From assembly GCA_902524245.1 (NCBI GenBank), contig CABZCN010000001.1, positions 186,001 to 250,000 of the forward strand: a stretch of DNA of 64,000 nucleotides. Direction: 5' to 3'. Within the stretch, counting starts at the first letter, position 1. Each line of letters opens with the position of its first letter. Origin of the DNA: an uncultured Alphaproteobacteria bacterium. GTDB taxonomy: Bacteria > Pseudomonadota > Alphaproteobacteria > HIMB59. A program made the translations under genes and the position numbers. Under the pieces are notes generated by a model, which ran no database searches, was not told the DNA's origin, and saw only the letters and a program-made list of their open reading frames with translations. Below are positions 40,603 to 49,496 of this stretch, one piece after another.

Positions 40603-41571
40603 ATGTTTGAAGTTATTAAACAAGGACTAGAAACATCAGTACAAGATTATCCCGGGAGAGTTGGTTATCTTAACCAAGGGTTTCCTCCCTCAGGGCCAAT
40701 GGATAGTTGGTCTTTTCGACTTGCCAATTTACTTGTAGGTAATGAAGAGAGTTTTGCAGCACTTGAGTGTCAGTACACTGGTCCAACTTTAAAATTTGAA
40801 AAAGATCACGTTATTGCGGTCTGTGGAGCAGATATGCAGCCCAAAATAAATGGTAATTCTATTCCTATGTGGGAGAGTGTTTTAATAAAATCTGGACAAA
40901 CTCTTGAAATGGGTTTCACAGTATCTGGTGCAAGATCTTATGTGTCTTTTGCTGGGGGCATTGAGTCAGAAAAATGGCTTAACTCTCAATCAACTTTTCA
41001 CAAAGCTGGCGTTGGTGGCATTGATGGACATGCTTTGAAAGACGGTCAAAGAATTCCTTTAGGTCAAGCAAATGGGAAGATCGGCAGAAAAATAAGAACT
41101 GACTCAATTCCAGAGATTAGCAATAGTGGTATTTGGGAAATTGAGGTTGTACGTGGACCAAATGATGATTGGCTTGACGATGAAGGATATGACACTTTTC
41201 TTAAAGCAGAGTGGAAACTTCAAGCAAGAAGTGATCGTACTGGATTTAGGTTGGATGGGCCCACTTTAAGTTTTACCGAAAAAGCTACAAACAAATCTCC
41301 TGAACATGGCTATGAACCCTCAAATATAATAGATCAGGGCTACCCAATTGGTGGTATTAATTTGGCGGGTCAAACTCCAATAATACTTGTAAATGATGGA
41401 CCAAGCATGGGTGGATTTATTGTACCTTTTACTGTTCCATCAGCCTCTTTTTGGAAACTAGGACAAGCTAAACCAAATGAAAAATTTAAGTTTAAAGAAA
41501 TAACCGTTCAAGAGGCACAGGAAATGAGATCAGAACAAACCTCCATCTGCTCAATGGGAAGCATTATATAA
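40603..41571 (+). CDS. KipA/AHS2-type carboxyltransferase half (PxpC-like)
   Basis: A 322-aa protein of the AHS2/KipA family: TSVQDYPGRVGYLNQGFPPSGPMD at the N-terminus, ALECQYTGPTLKFEKDHVIAVCGAD, then AGARSYVSFAGGIE-like and the C-terminal NIIDQGYPIGGINLAGQTPIILVNDGPSMGGF. In 5-oxoprolinase it is subunit C; in urea carboxylase the same fold forms the other half of the carboxyltransferase. It starts directly after the AHS1 gene and ends one base before the biotin carrier gene. Confidence 0.92.
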   Translation: MFEVIKQGLETSVQDYPGRVGYLNQGFPPSGPMDSWSFRLANLLVGNEESFAALECQYTGPTLKFEKDHVIAVCGADMQPKINGNSIPMWESVLIKSGQTLEMGFTVSGARSYVSFAGGIESEKWLNSQSTFHKAGVGGIDGHALKDGQRIPLGQANGKIGRKIRTDSIPEISNSGIWEIEVVRGPNDDWLDDEGYDTFLKAEWKLQARSDRTGFRLDGPTLSFTEKATNKSPEHGYEPSNIIDQGYPIGGINLAGQTPIILVNDGPSMGGFIVPFTVPSASFWKLGQAKPNEKFKFKEITVQEAQEMRSEQTSICSMGSII

Positions 41572-41572
41572 T

Positions 41573-41791
41573 ATGTCTACAGAGGTTTTAACGTCAGTTC
41601 CAGGTAACATATGGAAAGTTTTAGTTGAAGTTGGTGATGAAGTAAGTGAGGGAGATATATTATTTATTATGGAAGTTATGAAATCAGAGGTCAATCATAA
41701 CGCTCCTGTTAGTGGAACGATAACTCAAGTTAATATTAGGAATGACCAAGAGGGTGTAAGCCCTGGCACTGTTGCTATTATCATAGATTAA
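41573..41791 (+). CDS. Small biotin carboxyl carrier protein
   Basis: A 72-aa single biotinyl domain. The modified lysine lies in IMEVMKSEVNH (EVMKS instead of the common EAMKM), about residue 37, with the paired glycine turn VGDEVSEGD before it and APVSGTI after it. It has no N-terminal linker and so is only the barrel. It would carry CO2 from the biotin carboxylase at 33.9 kb to the AHS1/AHS2 pair just upstream. Confidence 0.92.
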   Translation: MSTEVLTSVPGNIWKVLVEVGDEVSEGDILFIMEVMKSEVNHNAPVSGTITQVNIRNDQEGVSPGTVAIIID

Positions 41792-42406
41792 ATGACAGAT
41801 ATTCCACTTTTATATAATGGGCCTACTTCTCCTTTTGGAAGAAAATGTAAAGTATCTGCTCTTGTACTAGACGTTGCTCATAAAGAAGAAAAAATAAATA
41901 TTTATAAATCTAGATTTCTAGATGAATTTAATCCATTAAGACAAGTTCCTACTTTAATAGTTGGTGATAAAACGATTACAGACAGTGATAATATTTGTTT
42001 ATACTTTGATAGTATTTCAAAAAAAGACTCTATATATCCAAAAGATCGTTATTGGGAAAGTATGACAATGATAAGTGTTTCAAATGGAATTATGGAAAAT
42101 GCAGTTAATCGTTATATAGAAATGTCAGCTATACCAGAATTAGAGCAAAGACATAAATCTATAGAACGATATGAGAAAAAAATTTTAAGATCTATTGATT
42201 GGATTGAAAGAAAATATGATGAGTTCGTAACTGACAAGTTAACGATTGATCAAATTTCTGTTGCCTGTGCATTAGACTATACATCTTTTAGATTTACTAA
42301 TGCTTGGGGAGAAAATAATGTTAAATTAAAAAAATGGTTAGAAAATATTACCAAGAATGATTTTATGAAATCAACATTACCTGGAGAGAGTTTTAAGTAT
42401 GAATAA
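41792..42406 (+). CDS. Glutathione S-transferase family protein
   Basis: A 204-aa protein. The thioredoxin-like N-terminal half has LLYNGPTSPFGRKCKV, FNPLRQVPTLIVGD with the conserved cis-Pro, and ITDSDNICLYFD where Asp-Ser contacts glutathione. A helical C-terminal half follows. It starts directly after the biotin carrier stop codon, so it belongs to the same transcript. Its contribution to the pathway is unclear. Confidence 0.85.
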   Translation: MTDIPLLYNGPTSPFGRKCKVSALVLDVAHKEEKINIYKSRFLDEFNPLRQVPTLIVGDKTITDSDNICLYFDSISKKDSIYPKDRYWESMTMISVSNGIMENAVNRYIEMSAIPELEQRHKSIERYEKKILRSIDWIERKYDEFVTDKLTIDQISVACALDYTSFRFTNAWGENNVKLKKWLENITKNDFMKSTLPGESFKYE

Positions 42407-42947
42407 AAGATTTAGAAAATTTTTTCTACAAATGATACATTATAAGTTGATGAGATATATTTTTGTACTTCTTCTAAGTTTGCCATTATTATCGATGAAT
42501 TTGAATGCAGAGTATGAGATGCACATCCCAAATTGTACTCAAAAAGGTGTTGAAAATTGCGGTGGTTTTTTATTTGATAATGAAACTGGGGATGTCCTTT
42601 TTTGCGGTTCTGAGAGTTGTATCGATTTAAAACTTCCAAAATCTTGGAAGGCAAAACAGAAAGATAAACTATCAAAACAAGATCAAATATTAGAAATGCT
42701 CTCCAATATTCAAGTTGGATCTGTCAACACAGTTCAAAATGTTGAGCCTTCCTCAGATACAAAAATTGTAAATCAGGAAGTAAAATCAGAAGAAAAGAAA
42801 GAAGAAAAAGAGGTTGTCAAAAAAGAAGAGAAAAAAGAGAAGAAGATAGAAAAGTGTGACAAAGAAAAGAAAAGTTTGTGTAAAGGTTCTGGTGGCATGC
42901 AACTTGGAGGAACCGGAATGAAACTTAAGAAACCAACCAAAAAATAG
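42399..42947 (+). CDS. Secreted Lys/Glu-rich hypothetical protein
   Basis: A 182-aa protein overlapping the GST gene by eight bases; a GGAGAGAG site upstream supports this start, though ATGs at 42432 or 42450 would give a tidier signal peptide (MRYIFVLLLSLPLLSMNLNA). The mature part has four Cys in a small domain (NCTQKGVENCGGFLF, LFCGSESCIDL), then a highly charged Lys/Glu stretch (about residues 125-160), then two Cys and a Gly-rich end. No family recognised. Confidence 0.55.
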   Translation: MNKRFRKFFLQMIHYKLMRYIFVLLLSLPLLSMNLNAEYEMHIPNCTQKGVENCGGFLFDNETGDVLFCGSESCIDLKLPKSWKAKQKDKLSKQDQILEMLSNIQVGSVNTVQNVEPSSDTKIVNQEVKSEEKKEEKEVVKKEEKKEKKIEKCDKEKKSLCKGSGGMQLGGTGMKLKKPTKK

Positions 42948-42948
42948 T

Positions 42949-43176
42949 TTGAAAAAAAAACAAAAGAGATCAATAGCTTCTTTAATATTAATAAGAGAAA
43001 AACTTGCCCATGACCTATGTAATGAGATTTATATGAGTAAAGATGAAGCTTATGAAATTATAGATTTTTCTTTCCAGCTTAGTGATAAATTACCTGAAAC
43101 TTATGATCAGCTGAAATCAGAAATAAAGTCTTATATAATTATTAATATGTTATCTCTAGTTACTAAATTCCACTAG
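42949..43176 (+). CDS. Small hypothetical protein
   Basis: A 75-aa helical, basic-then-acidic protein with a TTG start one base after the preceding stop codon. It has no signal, membrane helix or known motif. Its last 14 bases overlap the 3' end of the convergent secreted-protein gene. It is plausible mostly because of its position and the normal amino-acid composition. Confidence 0.4.
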   Translation: MKKKQKRSIASLILIREKLAHDLCNEIYMSKDEAYEIIDFSFQLSDKLPETYDQLKSEIKSYIIINMLSLVTKFH

Positions 43177-43765
43177 TATCTATTTCTTCTTTTGAAATAT
43201 TTTCTTTATTTTCATCAAGTAAATTTTCATAATTCGAATTTTCATCACTTAAATAAGTACTATCGCTTAAAATTATATCCATTCTTCTATTATTAAAGCT
43301 ATAATCACAGGTAACTGAGAAAATTAACTCATTACTATTAGACTTATTGCTAAGATAAATTTCCCAGGTTGTTTTACTTTTAAGTTTATTTGGAAATTGT
43401 TTAACTTCAGTTTGAAATAATTCGGTGTTTTTCTTTTGAAATGAATTAATAAATCTATCTTGAATGTCAAGGCACTCTACAGGACTAAGTTGTAATTGAT
43501 TATTTGAGCCGTGAATCTCGTAAATATTTCCTGTTTTTGTTGATTTTAATGTGTACTCAGTAAGATACTTGTTTGCTATCAAGACGTTGTCCTCTTTAAT
43601 AGAGATGCTCTCAATATTACCTTTCTTCAATTTTATACTACCATCATTTTCATACCTAAGAATGTCCTCGTACAATTTATAACCAAAAAGCTCAATTGAT
43701 TGTGCATTCAAACAAAAAAACATGCTAACTGTGAATAATGTCTTAAACATAAGGAATTTTAACAT
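43163..43765 (-). CDS. Secreted hypothetical protein
   Basis: A 200-aa protein. ATG at 43765 gives a signal peptide (MLKFLMFKTLFTVSMFFCLNAQS) and sits four bases after the previous gene's stop; the track's longer start overlaps that gene. The mature part starts IELFGYKLYEDILRYE, has two Cys (VECLD, VTCDY), and ends in an acidic Asn/Glu-rich tail. No family recognised. Confidence 0.6.
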   Translation of the reverse strand: MLKFLMFKTLFTVSMFFCLNAQSIELFGYKLYEDILRYENDGSIKLKKGNIESISIKEDNVLIANKYLTEYTLKSTKTGNIYEIHGSNNQLQLSPVECLDIQDRFINSFQKKNTELFQTEVKQFPNKLKSKTTWEIYLSNKSNSNELIFSVTCDYSFNNRRMDIILSDSTYLSDENSNYENLLDENKENISKEEIDTSGI

Positions 43766-43769
43766 TGAT

Positions 43770-44219
43770 TTAGTTCTTTGAAATAGTGTTGAGCGGATAT
43801 GGAACATCTTTGATAGAAAATTTATGACAATATTCAACACCCTCTAAAAGTTTTGACCATAGTTCGTTTGCATCCTTTTCTAATTCTGGGATCGAATATG
43901 ATGCTAAGCTTAAAAACCATATCTTAAAAGAGTCCTTTGATAGTCTATCGACATTTGAATTAACTAATGTGGAAAAAGTATCTTTCCACTGTAGTAAGAG
44001 AACATCAGCTTCTTTTTTTGATAAATTCTGTGGTGATATAAAGTATTTTTTTTGAAGTGTTGATTTATCTTGTTCTAGAATAGATGTTTTAAATTGGAAT
44101 GCATTATCAAGAATTGATGCTTTTTCTTTACTATCATTTATTTCAATCCAATTAATAAAACCTTTCAATAATCTTGAGCATATGTCATGGAGTTGTTCAT
44201 TATCTATTTCTTCATTCAT
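43770..44219 (-). CDS. Hypothetical helical protein, possible partner of ParA
   Basis: A 149-aa all-helical, soluble protein without recognised family. It starts 15 bases after the parA-like gene and is translated in the same direction, so it is the natural candidate for a cargo or adaptor of that ATPase. Two Cys-containing ends (DICSRL, GVEYCHKF) are visible. The size and helical content recall phasin-like or storage-granule proteins, but nothing in the motif supports that strongly. Confidence 0.55.
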   Translation of the reverse strand: MNEEIDNEQLHDICSRLLKGFINWIEINDSKEKASILDNAFQFKTSILEQDKSTLQKKYFISPQNLSKKEADVLLLQWKDTFSTLVNSNVDRLSKDSFKIWFLSLASYSIPELEKDANELWSKLLEGVEYCHKFSIKDVPYPLNTISKN

Positions 44220-44234
44220 ATAATTTATTAAAAT

Positions 44235-44873
44235 TTAAAATTTCAAGAATGACTGTATCTCTTTTGCTAGAGCCAACATTTCTAAACACCCTTTTCCAGT
44301 TCTTTGTTTTTCTACTACTGTTAACCCTAATCCCATAGTTGATACAAATATTTGTCTATTACCCAAAATCGTCTTTGCTTTTTTAACATTCATTTTATTA
44401 ACAAATTTATGTGCTTCTTGAATAAGTTTAGATTTTGCATTTGCTCTATTAATGAGTATTAATATCTCTCTTTTTTCTCTTTTCGCTAATTCAATTATGG
44501 ACTCCGTGGCCCAAAAATCCACTTGAGAGGGGGATATCGGTATAATGACAAGGTCAGCTATTTCAATTGCTGGTCTTCCATCTGCGTCAATTTTGGGAGG
44601 AGTATCAATTATTACTAAATCAGATTTTTCTTTAAGCGTTTTAGCCTCATACTGTGCGCCCCAGAGGCTTGCTGTTTTAAACTGAATCATATTTTTATTT
44701 TTAAGTTTTTCATTTCTGGTGAGAAACCACTTACCTAAACTGCCTTGAGGGTCTGTGTCGAGTAATGTCGTGGATAAATTATTTTTTAAAGAATAAACAG
44801 CAGCTAAATTTGCAGCTATAGTGGTTTTTCCAGAGCCTCCTTTTTGTTGAGCGATGGTAATAACCTTAGACAC
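44235..44873 (-). CDS. Orphan ParA-family ATPase
   Basis: A 212-aa Walker-type cytoskeletal ATPase. The deviant Walker A is QQKGGSGKTTIAANLA with both lysines, Walker A' is LLDTDPQGSLGKW, and Walker B is DLVIIDTPPKID. It is short, without an N-terminal DNA-binding or HTH extension, as in orphan ParAs that place protein clusters. No parB or parS-like gene is near. It is likely cotranscribed with the helical protein at 43770 and divergent from the alcohol dehydrogenase gene. Confidence 0.9.
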   Translation of the reverse strand: MSKVITIAQQKGGSGKTTIAANLAAVYSLKNNLSTTLLDTDPQGSLGKWFLTRNEKLKNKNMIQFKTASLWGAQYEAKTLKEKSDLVIIDTPPKIDADGRPAIEIADLVIIPISPSQVDFWATESIIELAKREKREILILINRANAKSKLIQEAHKFVNKMNVKKAKTILGNRQIFVSTMGLGLTVVEKQRTGKGCLEMLALAKEIQSFLKF

Positions 44874-44899
44874 AATTCAAGTATAAAAGTAAAAAACTC

Positions 44900-44960
44900 T
44901 TAAGAAAGCCTTATTAAAAAAAAGTTGTGGGTTGATAGGTGCTTAAAATAGGTTTCTTAA
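44900..44960. promoter_or_regulatory. Spaced inverted repeat between parA-like and adh genes
   Basis: TTAAGAAA (44900-44907) and TTTCTTAA (44953-44960) are exact inverted copies in the 129-base divergent spacer. They may be paired half-sites, or two separate promoter-linked elements. Each arm is only eight AT-rich bases, so chance is possible. Confidence 0.3.
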
Positions 44961-45002
44961 AATTATATAGGAAATAAACCCCATATCATTTATATTGCTA
45001 TC

Positions 45003-46166
45003 GTGAAAGCGTTTCAATTCAATACTACTCCTGGAATAAGATTTGGAAGTGATTATTCAGTAAGCACAGCAGAGGAAGTCTCTAAAAAACTTGGTAACAA
45101 AATACTATTTGTAACTGATCCGGGTTTAGTAAAAATTGGATTACACGAAAAAACAATTATTGAGCTTCAAAAATACTCTGAAATTTTAATTTTTGATAAT
45201 GTTGAAGCTGACCCATCTATAAAAACACTTATGAATTGTGTTCAACAGGGAAGAGATTTTAATGCAACAGGTGTAATTGGATTTGGTGGTGGATCATCAA
45301 TGGACGTATCAAAATTAACTGCACTTTTGATTGGCTCAGACGAAAATATTCATGAAGCTTGGGGAGTGGCTAATGCTAAAGGGCCTAGGCTACCTCTTGC
45401 TCTTTACCCAACAACTTCTGGTACTGGTTCTGAAGTAACTCCAATTTCTATTATCACACAAGAAGATTTAGAAAAAAAAGGAGTTTCCTCTCCTATTATA
45501 CTTCCAGACCTTGCAATTCTTGATCCATTATTAACAATCGGTCTTCCCCCTCACATTACTGCTGCTACTGGTATTGATGCAATGGTCCACGCGATAGAGT
45601 CTTATGCTTCAAAAAGTGTGAACAATAATTTGATCTCCCAAACACTTGCAAAGGAAGCATTGAAGCTTTTAGGTAGTTCTATAAGACAAGCTGTCATTAA
45701 CGGAAAGGATATTGAAGCAAGATCAAATATGCTTGTTGGCTCTATGTTAGCAGGTGTCTCCTTTGGAAACTCTCCAGTTGCCGGCGTTCATGCTTTGGCA
45801 TATCCGATTGGAGGAACTTATCATGTCCCTCACGGTCTTTCCAACGCACTTGTCCTGCCATATGTGTTAAGATTTAATATATCTGATCAAAATGCATCAA
45901 AACTTTACAGTGAAATAGCCCCAATTGTTTTTCCAGATATTGATACAAGCACCAGCACTCAAGATATTTCTTCAAAATTCATTGAAAAGTTGTCAGATCT
46001 ATCAGGCGAATTAGGTTTAGAACAAAGATTAAGAGATCTCGACATCCCTGAAACTGCATGCGAAACAATGGCTAAAGATGCTATGAAACAAACCCGATTA
46101 CTAATCAATAATCCAAGAGAAATATCTGAAAAAGATGCTTTTGATATTTATAGGTCTGCATGGTAA
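45003..46166 (+). CDS. Iron-containing alcohol dehydrogenase
   Basis: A 387-aa group III dehydrogenase with GTG start. The NAD segment is GVIGFGGGSSMDVSKLTALL, the central PTTSGTGSEVTP is typical, and metal ligands are in GIDAMVHAIESY (Asp, His) and AGVHALAYPIGGTYHVPHGLSN (two His). It oxidises or reduces an alcohol/aldehyde; the substrate cannot be read. It stands alone, divergent from the ParA gene. Confidence 0.93.
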   Translation: MKAFQFNTTPGIRFGSDYSVSTAEEVSKKLGNKILFVTDPGLVKIGLHEKTIIELQKYSEILIFDNVEADPSIKTLMNCVQQGRDFNATGVIGFGGGSSMDVSKLTALLIGSDENIHEAWGVANAKGPRLPLALYPTTSGTGSEVTPISIITQEDLEKKGVSSPIILPDLAILDPLLTIGLPPHITAATGIDAMVHAIESYASKSVNNNLISQTLAKEALKLLGSSIRQAVINGKDIEARSNMLVGSMLAGVSFGNSPVAGVHALAYPIGGTYHVPHGLSNALVLPYVLRFNISDQNASKLYSEIAPIVFPDIDTSTSTQDISSKFIEKLSDLSGELGLEQRLRDLDIPETACETMAKDAMKQTRLLINNPREISEKDAFDIYRSAW

Positions 46167-46240
46167 AAACTTCATCTGATAAGAGATGGTAAATTTATCA
46201 TCTTGAATTATTAAGATTTTAAACTAAATAATATGAAAAA

Positions 46241-46942
46241 ATGTTAAGTGTAATAGATATTTCTAAAAATTTTGGCGATTTTACTGCCATTAATAAACTC
46301 TCTTTTGAGGTCAAAGTTGGTGATGTGATGGGGTTCCTTGGACCTAATGGTGCTGGCAAAACAACTTCTATGAGGGTAATAACAGGTTATCTGAAATCTG
46401 ACAGTGGAAACGTTATCATAAACAATAAGGACATTGAAATAGATCCCATTCACACAAAGTCAATGATTGGCTACTTACCTGAAGGTGTTCCCCTTTATTT
46501 GGACTTTTCTCCATATCTTTACCTAGACTACGTTTGCCAGGTAAGAAATATAAAAAATTCAAAAGCAGCAATCAAAAAAGTAATTAATGATCTACAACTA
46601 GAAGAAGTAAAAGATGTTCCCATTGAAACTTTATCAAAAGGTTTTAAAAGACGTGTTGGAATTGCTCAGGCTCTTATACATAATCCCAAATTACTGATCT
46701 TAGATGAACCAACTGATGGATTGGATCCCCTTCAAAAATTTGAAGTAAGAAAATTAATTAAAAAATTATCTAAAACAAAAGCAATTATAATTTCTACACA
46801 CATTCTTGATGAAGTCCCAGAGGTTTGTAATAAGTGTCTTATAATTAATGATGGACAAAAAGTTTTTGAGGGAACCCCAGCACAACTTAAGAAAAAAATT
46901 GGTAAATCCCTTGATGAAAAATTTAGAAAGTTGGTAAGCTGA
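46241..46942 (+). CDS. ABC transporter ATPase, GldA-like
   Basis: A 233-aa ATPase. Walker A is GPNGAGKTT, the signature LSKGFKRRVGIAQAL departs from LSGGQ as usual for this family, and Walker B is LLILDEPTDGLDP. It is followed with one-base overlap by an ABC-2 permease, then a GldG-like protein and a DUF4340 protein. That four-gene set is widespread outside gliding bacteria; its cargo is not known. Confidence 0.9.
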   Translation: MLSVIDISKNFGDFTAINKLSFEVKVGDVMGFLGPNGAGKTTSMRVITGYLKSDSGNVIINNKDIEIDPIHTKSMIGYLPEGVPLYLDFSPYLYLDYVCQVRNIKNSKAAIKKVINDLQLEEVKDVPIETLSKGFKRRVGIAQALIHNPKLLILDEPTDGLDPLQKFEVRKLIKKLSKTKAIIISTHILDEVPEVCNKCLIINDGQKVFEGTPAQLKKKIGKSLDEKFRKLVS

Positions 46943-47661
46943 TGTTGGCACTAATTAAAAGAGAACTTAAATTATATTTTATTACTCCTGTAGCCTATAT
47001 TTTTACTGCAATATTTATTTTGACCTCTATGTCCTTGACATTTTATTTTGGCTCATTTTTCTCCTCAGGAGTTGCAGACTTAACGGTTTTTTTTAGTTTT
47101 ATTCCGTGGGTTTTTATTTTCTTTGTCTCTGCAGTTACTATGAAGAGTTGGTCCGAGGAAAAAAGACTCGGCACTATTGAATTATTAATGACTTTGCCAA
47201 TTCCTTTGTGGAAGATAGTGTTGAGTAAATTTTTCGCAACTTGGGCTTTTGTTATATTCTCAGTTGTTTTGACCTTTCCTATTTGGATTACAGTAAATTA
47301 TCTTGGAAACCCTGATAACCTTGTAATTATTGGTCAATATCTTGGGGTTATTATCATGGCAGGTGCTTATGTCTCTCTAGGAATTTTCTTTTCATCATTA
47401 ACTAACAATCAAATAATTGCCTTTATTTTATCCATTTTAGTCTCATTTCTTTTCACCATAAGTGGATTTCCTCTTATGATTAATTTTATAACTGGGATTT
47501 TACCCATTGAAATAGTGGAACTCATTTCTAGTTTTAGCTTTTTGACTCACTTCTCAAGTATCCAAACGGGTTTCTTCTCAATTAAAGGATTGTTTTTCTT
47601 TTTGTCCTTTATTGCTCTTTGGAATTATTTAACAATTATAAAATTTTTAAATCGAGACTAA
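46942..47661 (+). CDS. ABC-2 type permease, GldF-like
   Basis: A 239-aa inner-membrane protein with six predicted helices. The N-terminus (LALIKRELKLYFITPVAYIF) and SWSEEKRLGTIELLMTLPI, the amphipathic coupling helix, are typical of ABC-2 permeases of the Gld/Nos type. It overlaps the ATPase gene by one base and the GldG-like gene by one base (TAATG). Confidence 0.9.
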   Translation: MLALIKRELKLYFITPVAYIFTAIFILTSMSLTFYFGSFFSSGVADLTVFFSFIPWVFIFFVSAVTMKSWSEEKRLGTIELLMTLPIPLWKIVLSKFFATWAFVIFSVVLTFPIWITVNYLGNPDNLVIIGQYLGVIIMAGAYVSLGIFFSSLTNNQIIAFILSILVSFLFTISGFPLMINFITGILPIEIVELISSFSFLTHFSSIQTGFFSIKGLFFFLSFIALWNYLTIIKFLNRD

Positions 47662-49496
47662 TGAATAAATTTTTACAAAAAAACTATCTTATAATATCTA
47701 TACTAAGCACTGTTATTTTATTTTTGTCCTTTAATTTTATAATCCAAAAAATCAATTTTAATTTAGGAGTTGATTTTACCTCTACCAAAACTTTTACTCT
47801 TTCAAGTGGTACTAAGAGAGTTATAGACGAAATAGAAGAGCCAATAAAAATTAATTTTGTATATAGCAGAGACTTGTCTAAAAATATTCCAATTATTCAA
47901 AATTACGCTAATCAAGTTCAAGGTCTATTAAATAGATATTCAGATCTAGCTTCAGGTAAAATTGAATTAAACTTTATTGAACCAGAGCCTTATTCAGATG
48001 ATGAAGATTATGTAAATAGATATGGTGTGCAAGGTTTTCCTATAGATCAAGAAGGGTCCAAAGTATATTTTGGATTAATTGCTTCAAATACAACAGATGA
48101 TATTGAAACTGTTCCCTTTTTTGATCCCTCAAAAGCTGGCACATTAGAAAAACAATTAACTGACATTGTATACAAACTTAATAGATCAAAAAAACCAATG
48201 ATTGGTTTTTTATCATGGGTGGACACTACACCACCAATGATGCCAAATAATCAACTTGGACAAGGAGAATACACAATACTTGAGGAACTTAGTTATTTTT
48301 ATGATTTTGAGTTTTTAGATACAGACGTAGAGAGTTTTGAGGGTATAGACTTATTAATAGTTTATCACCCCTCTGATATTAGTGACAAAACGGAATATGC
48401 AGTTGAACAATTCATCTTGAATGGGGGAAAATCAGTTATTTTTGTTGATCCATTTTTTGAGAAAAATGACCATTCAAATAAATCATCGAATTTAGAAAAT
48501 GTCTTAAAAACCCTCAATATCAACTATAATAGCAATGTTATTTTAGATGGCGCTCAAGCCACAAGACTGCAAACACAACAAAACATAACTGAAAATACAT
48601 CTCTGCAAACTATGTTGAAATTGAATTGGCCTGAAGTCAGAGGACAGTACATAAATCAAGCTGAAGAAATTGGAGATGGTTTATCTTTAATTAGACTTGT
48701 GTCTCCAGGAGGTCTCTCCCCATTAAACGACGAAAGTGAAATTTCTTACACACCAATTATGTCTTCTAGTGAGGTAACAATGGATCTACCCATGAAAGAG
48801 GTACATGATCCAATTAAGCTCATTAATAATTTTCAGCCAACAGGTATTAGCTATGACTTTGGAGTAAAGTTAAGTGGTATCGCAAAAAGTAATTTTAATG
48901 ATTTTGAATTGAAAAATGAAAACCATTTAGAAACATCCTCAAAAAATATAAATGTGGTAGTTTTCAGCGACGCTGATTTTATAAGAAATGCCTTTTGGGC
49001 AAGAATTCAAAAGTTTTTAGATACCAATGTAATAGAAGCAACATCTGATAATGGAAGTTTAGTTACAAATGTATTTGACTCAATGACAGGATATGACGAG
49101 TTTATTGATCTGAGAAACAAAGAGGCTCCATTTAGACCGTTTGTTGTAGTTCAAAAACTTCAAGCAGAAGCTGAGCAGATGTATCTAGGACAGGAACAGC
49201 AATTACAAGCTCAACTTGATAATACATTAAATCAAATTCAAAATTTATCAGGCGGTAGAGATGTAGAAAGTGTCAATTTATCTGACAAACAATTAATGGA
49301 ATTAGCAAATTTTCAATTACAAGTAGAAAATACTCGTAAACAACTAAGAGAAGTTAGAAGAAATTTAAGTAAAGACATAGATCGATTAGCAAATCAAATA
49401 AACATATTAAATACTTTTTTAATCCCTGTTCTTTTAATTCTACTAATGTTTTTTATTCCAAGACAACTCGGTATCAGAAAAAGAAAAAGCAGATAA
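47661..49496 (+). CDS. GldG-like ABC accessory protein
   Basis: A 611-aa protein (the ATG at 47661 is used; the track start lies inside the permease gene). It has one N-terminal and one C-terminal membrane helix and a large periplasmic part: an ABC_transp_aux domain (KTFTLSSGTKRVIDEIEEPI to about residue 420) and a coiled coil (about 505-575). The layout is that of GldG/YhjG-like proteins. The short basic cytoplasmic end is RQLGIRKRKSR. It is coupled to the permease and to the DUF4340 gene. Confidence 0.88.
   Translation: MNKFLQKNYLIISILSTVILFLSFNFIIQKINFNLGVDFTSTKTFTLSSGTKRVIDEIEEPIKINFVYSRDLSKNIPIIQNYANQVQGLLNRYSDLASGKIELNFIEPEPYSDDEDYVNRYGVQGFPIDQEGSKVYFGLIASNTTDDIETVPFFDPSKAGTLEKQLTDIVYKLNRSKKPMIGFLSWVDTTPPMMPNNQLGQGEYTILEELSYFYDFEFLDTDVESFEGIDLLIVYHPSDISDKTEYAVEQFILNGGKSVIFVDPFFEKNDHSNKSSNLENVLKTLNINYNSNVILDGAQATRLQTQQNITENTSLQTMLKLNWPEVRGQYINQAEEIGDGLSLIRLVSPGGLSPLNDESEISYTPIMSSSEVTMDLPMKEVHDPIKLINNFQPTGISYDFGVKLSGIAKSNFNDFELKNENHLETSSKNINVVVFSDADFIRNAFWARIQKFLDTNVIEATSDNGSLVTNVFDSMTGYDEFIDLRNKEAPFRPFVVVQKLQAEAEQMYLGQEQQLQAQLDNTLNQIQNLSGGRDVESVNLSDKQLMELANFQLQVENTRKQLREVRRNLSKDIDRLANQINILNTFLIPVLLILLMFFIPRQLGIRKRKSR

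Noticed and set aside
33945-41791. Plain urea carboxylase for urea use
   Set aside because: No allophanate hydrolase and no urea-type importer are present, and PxpA and a ribose-type importer point to another substrate.
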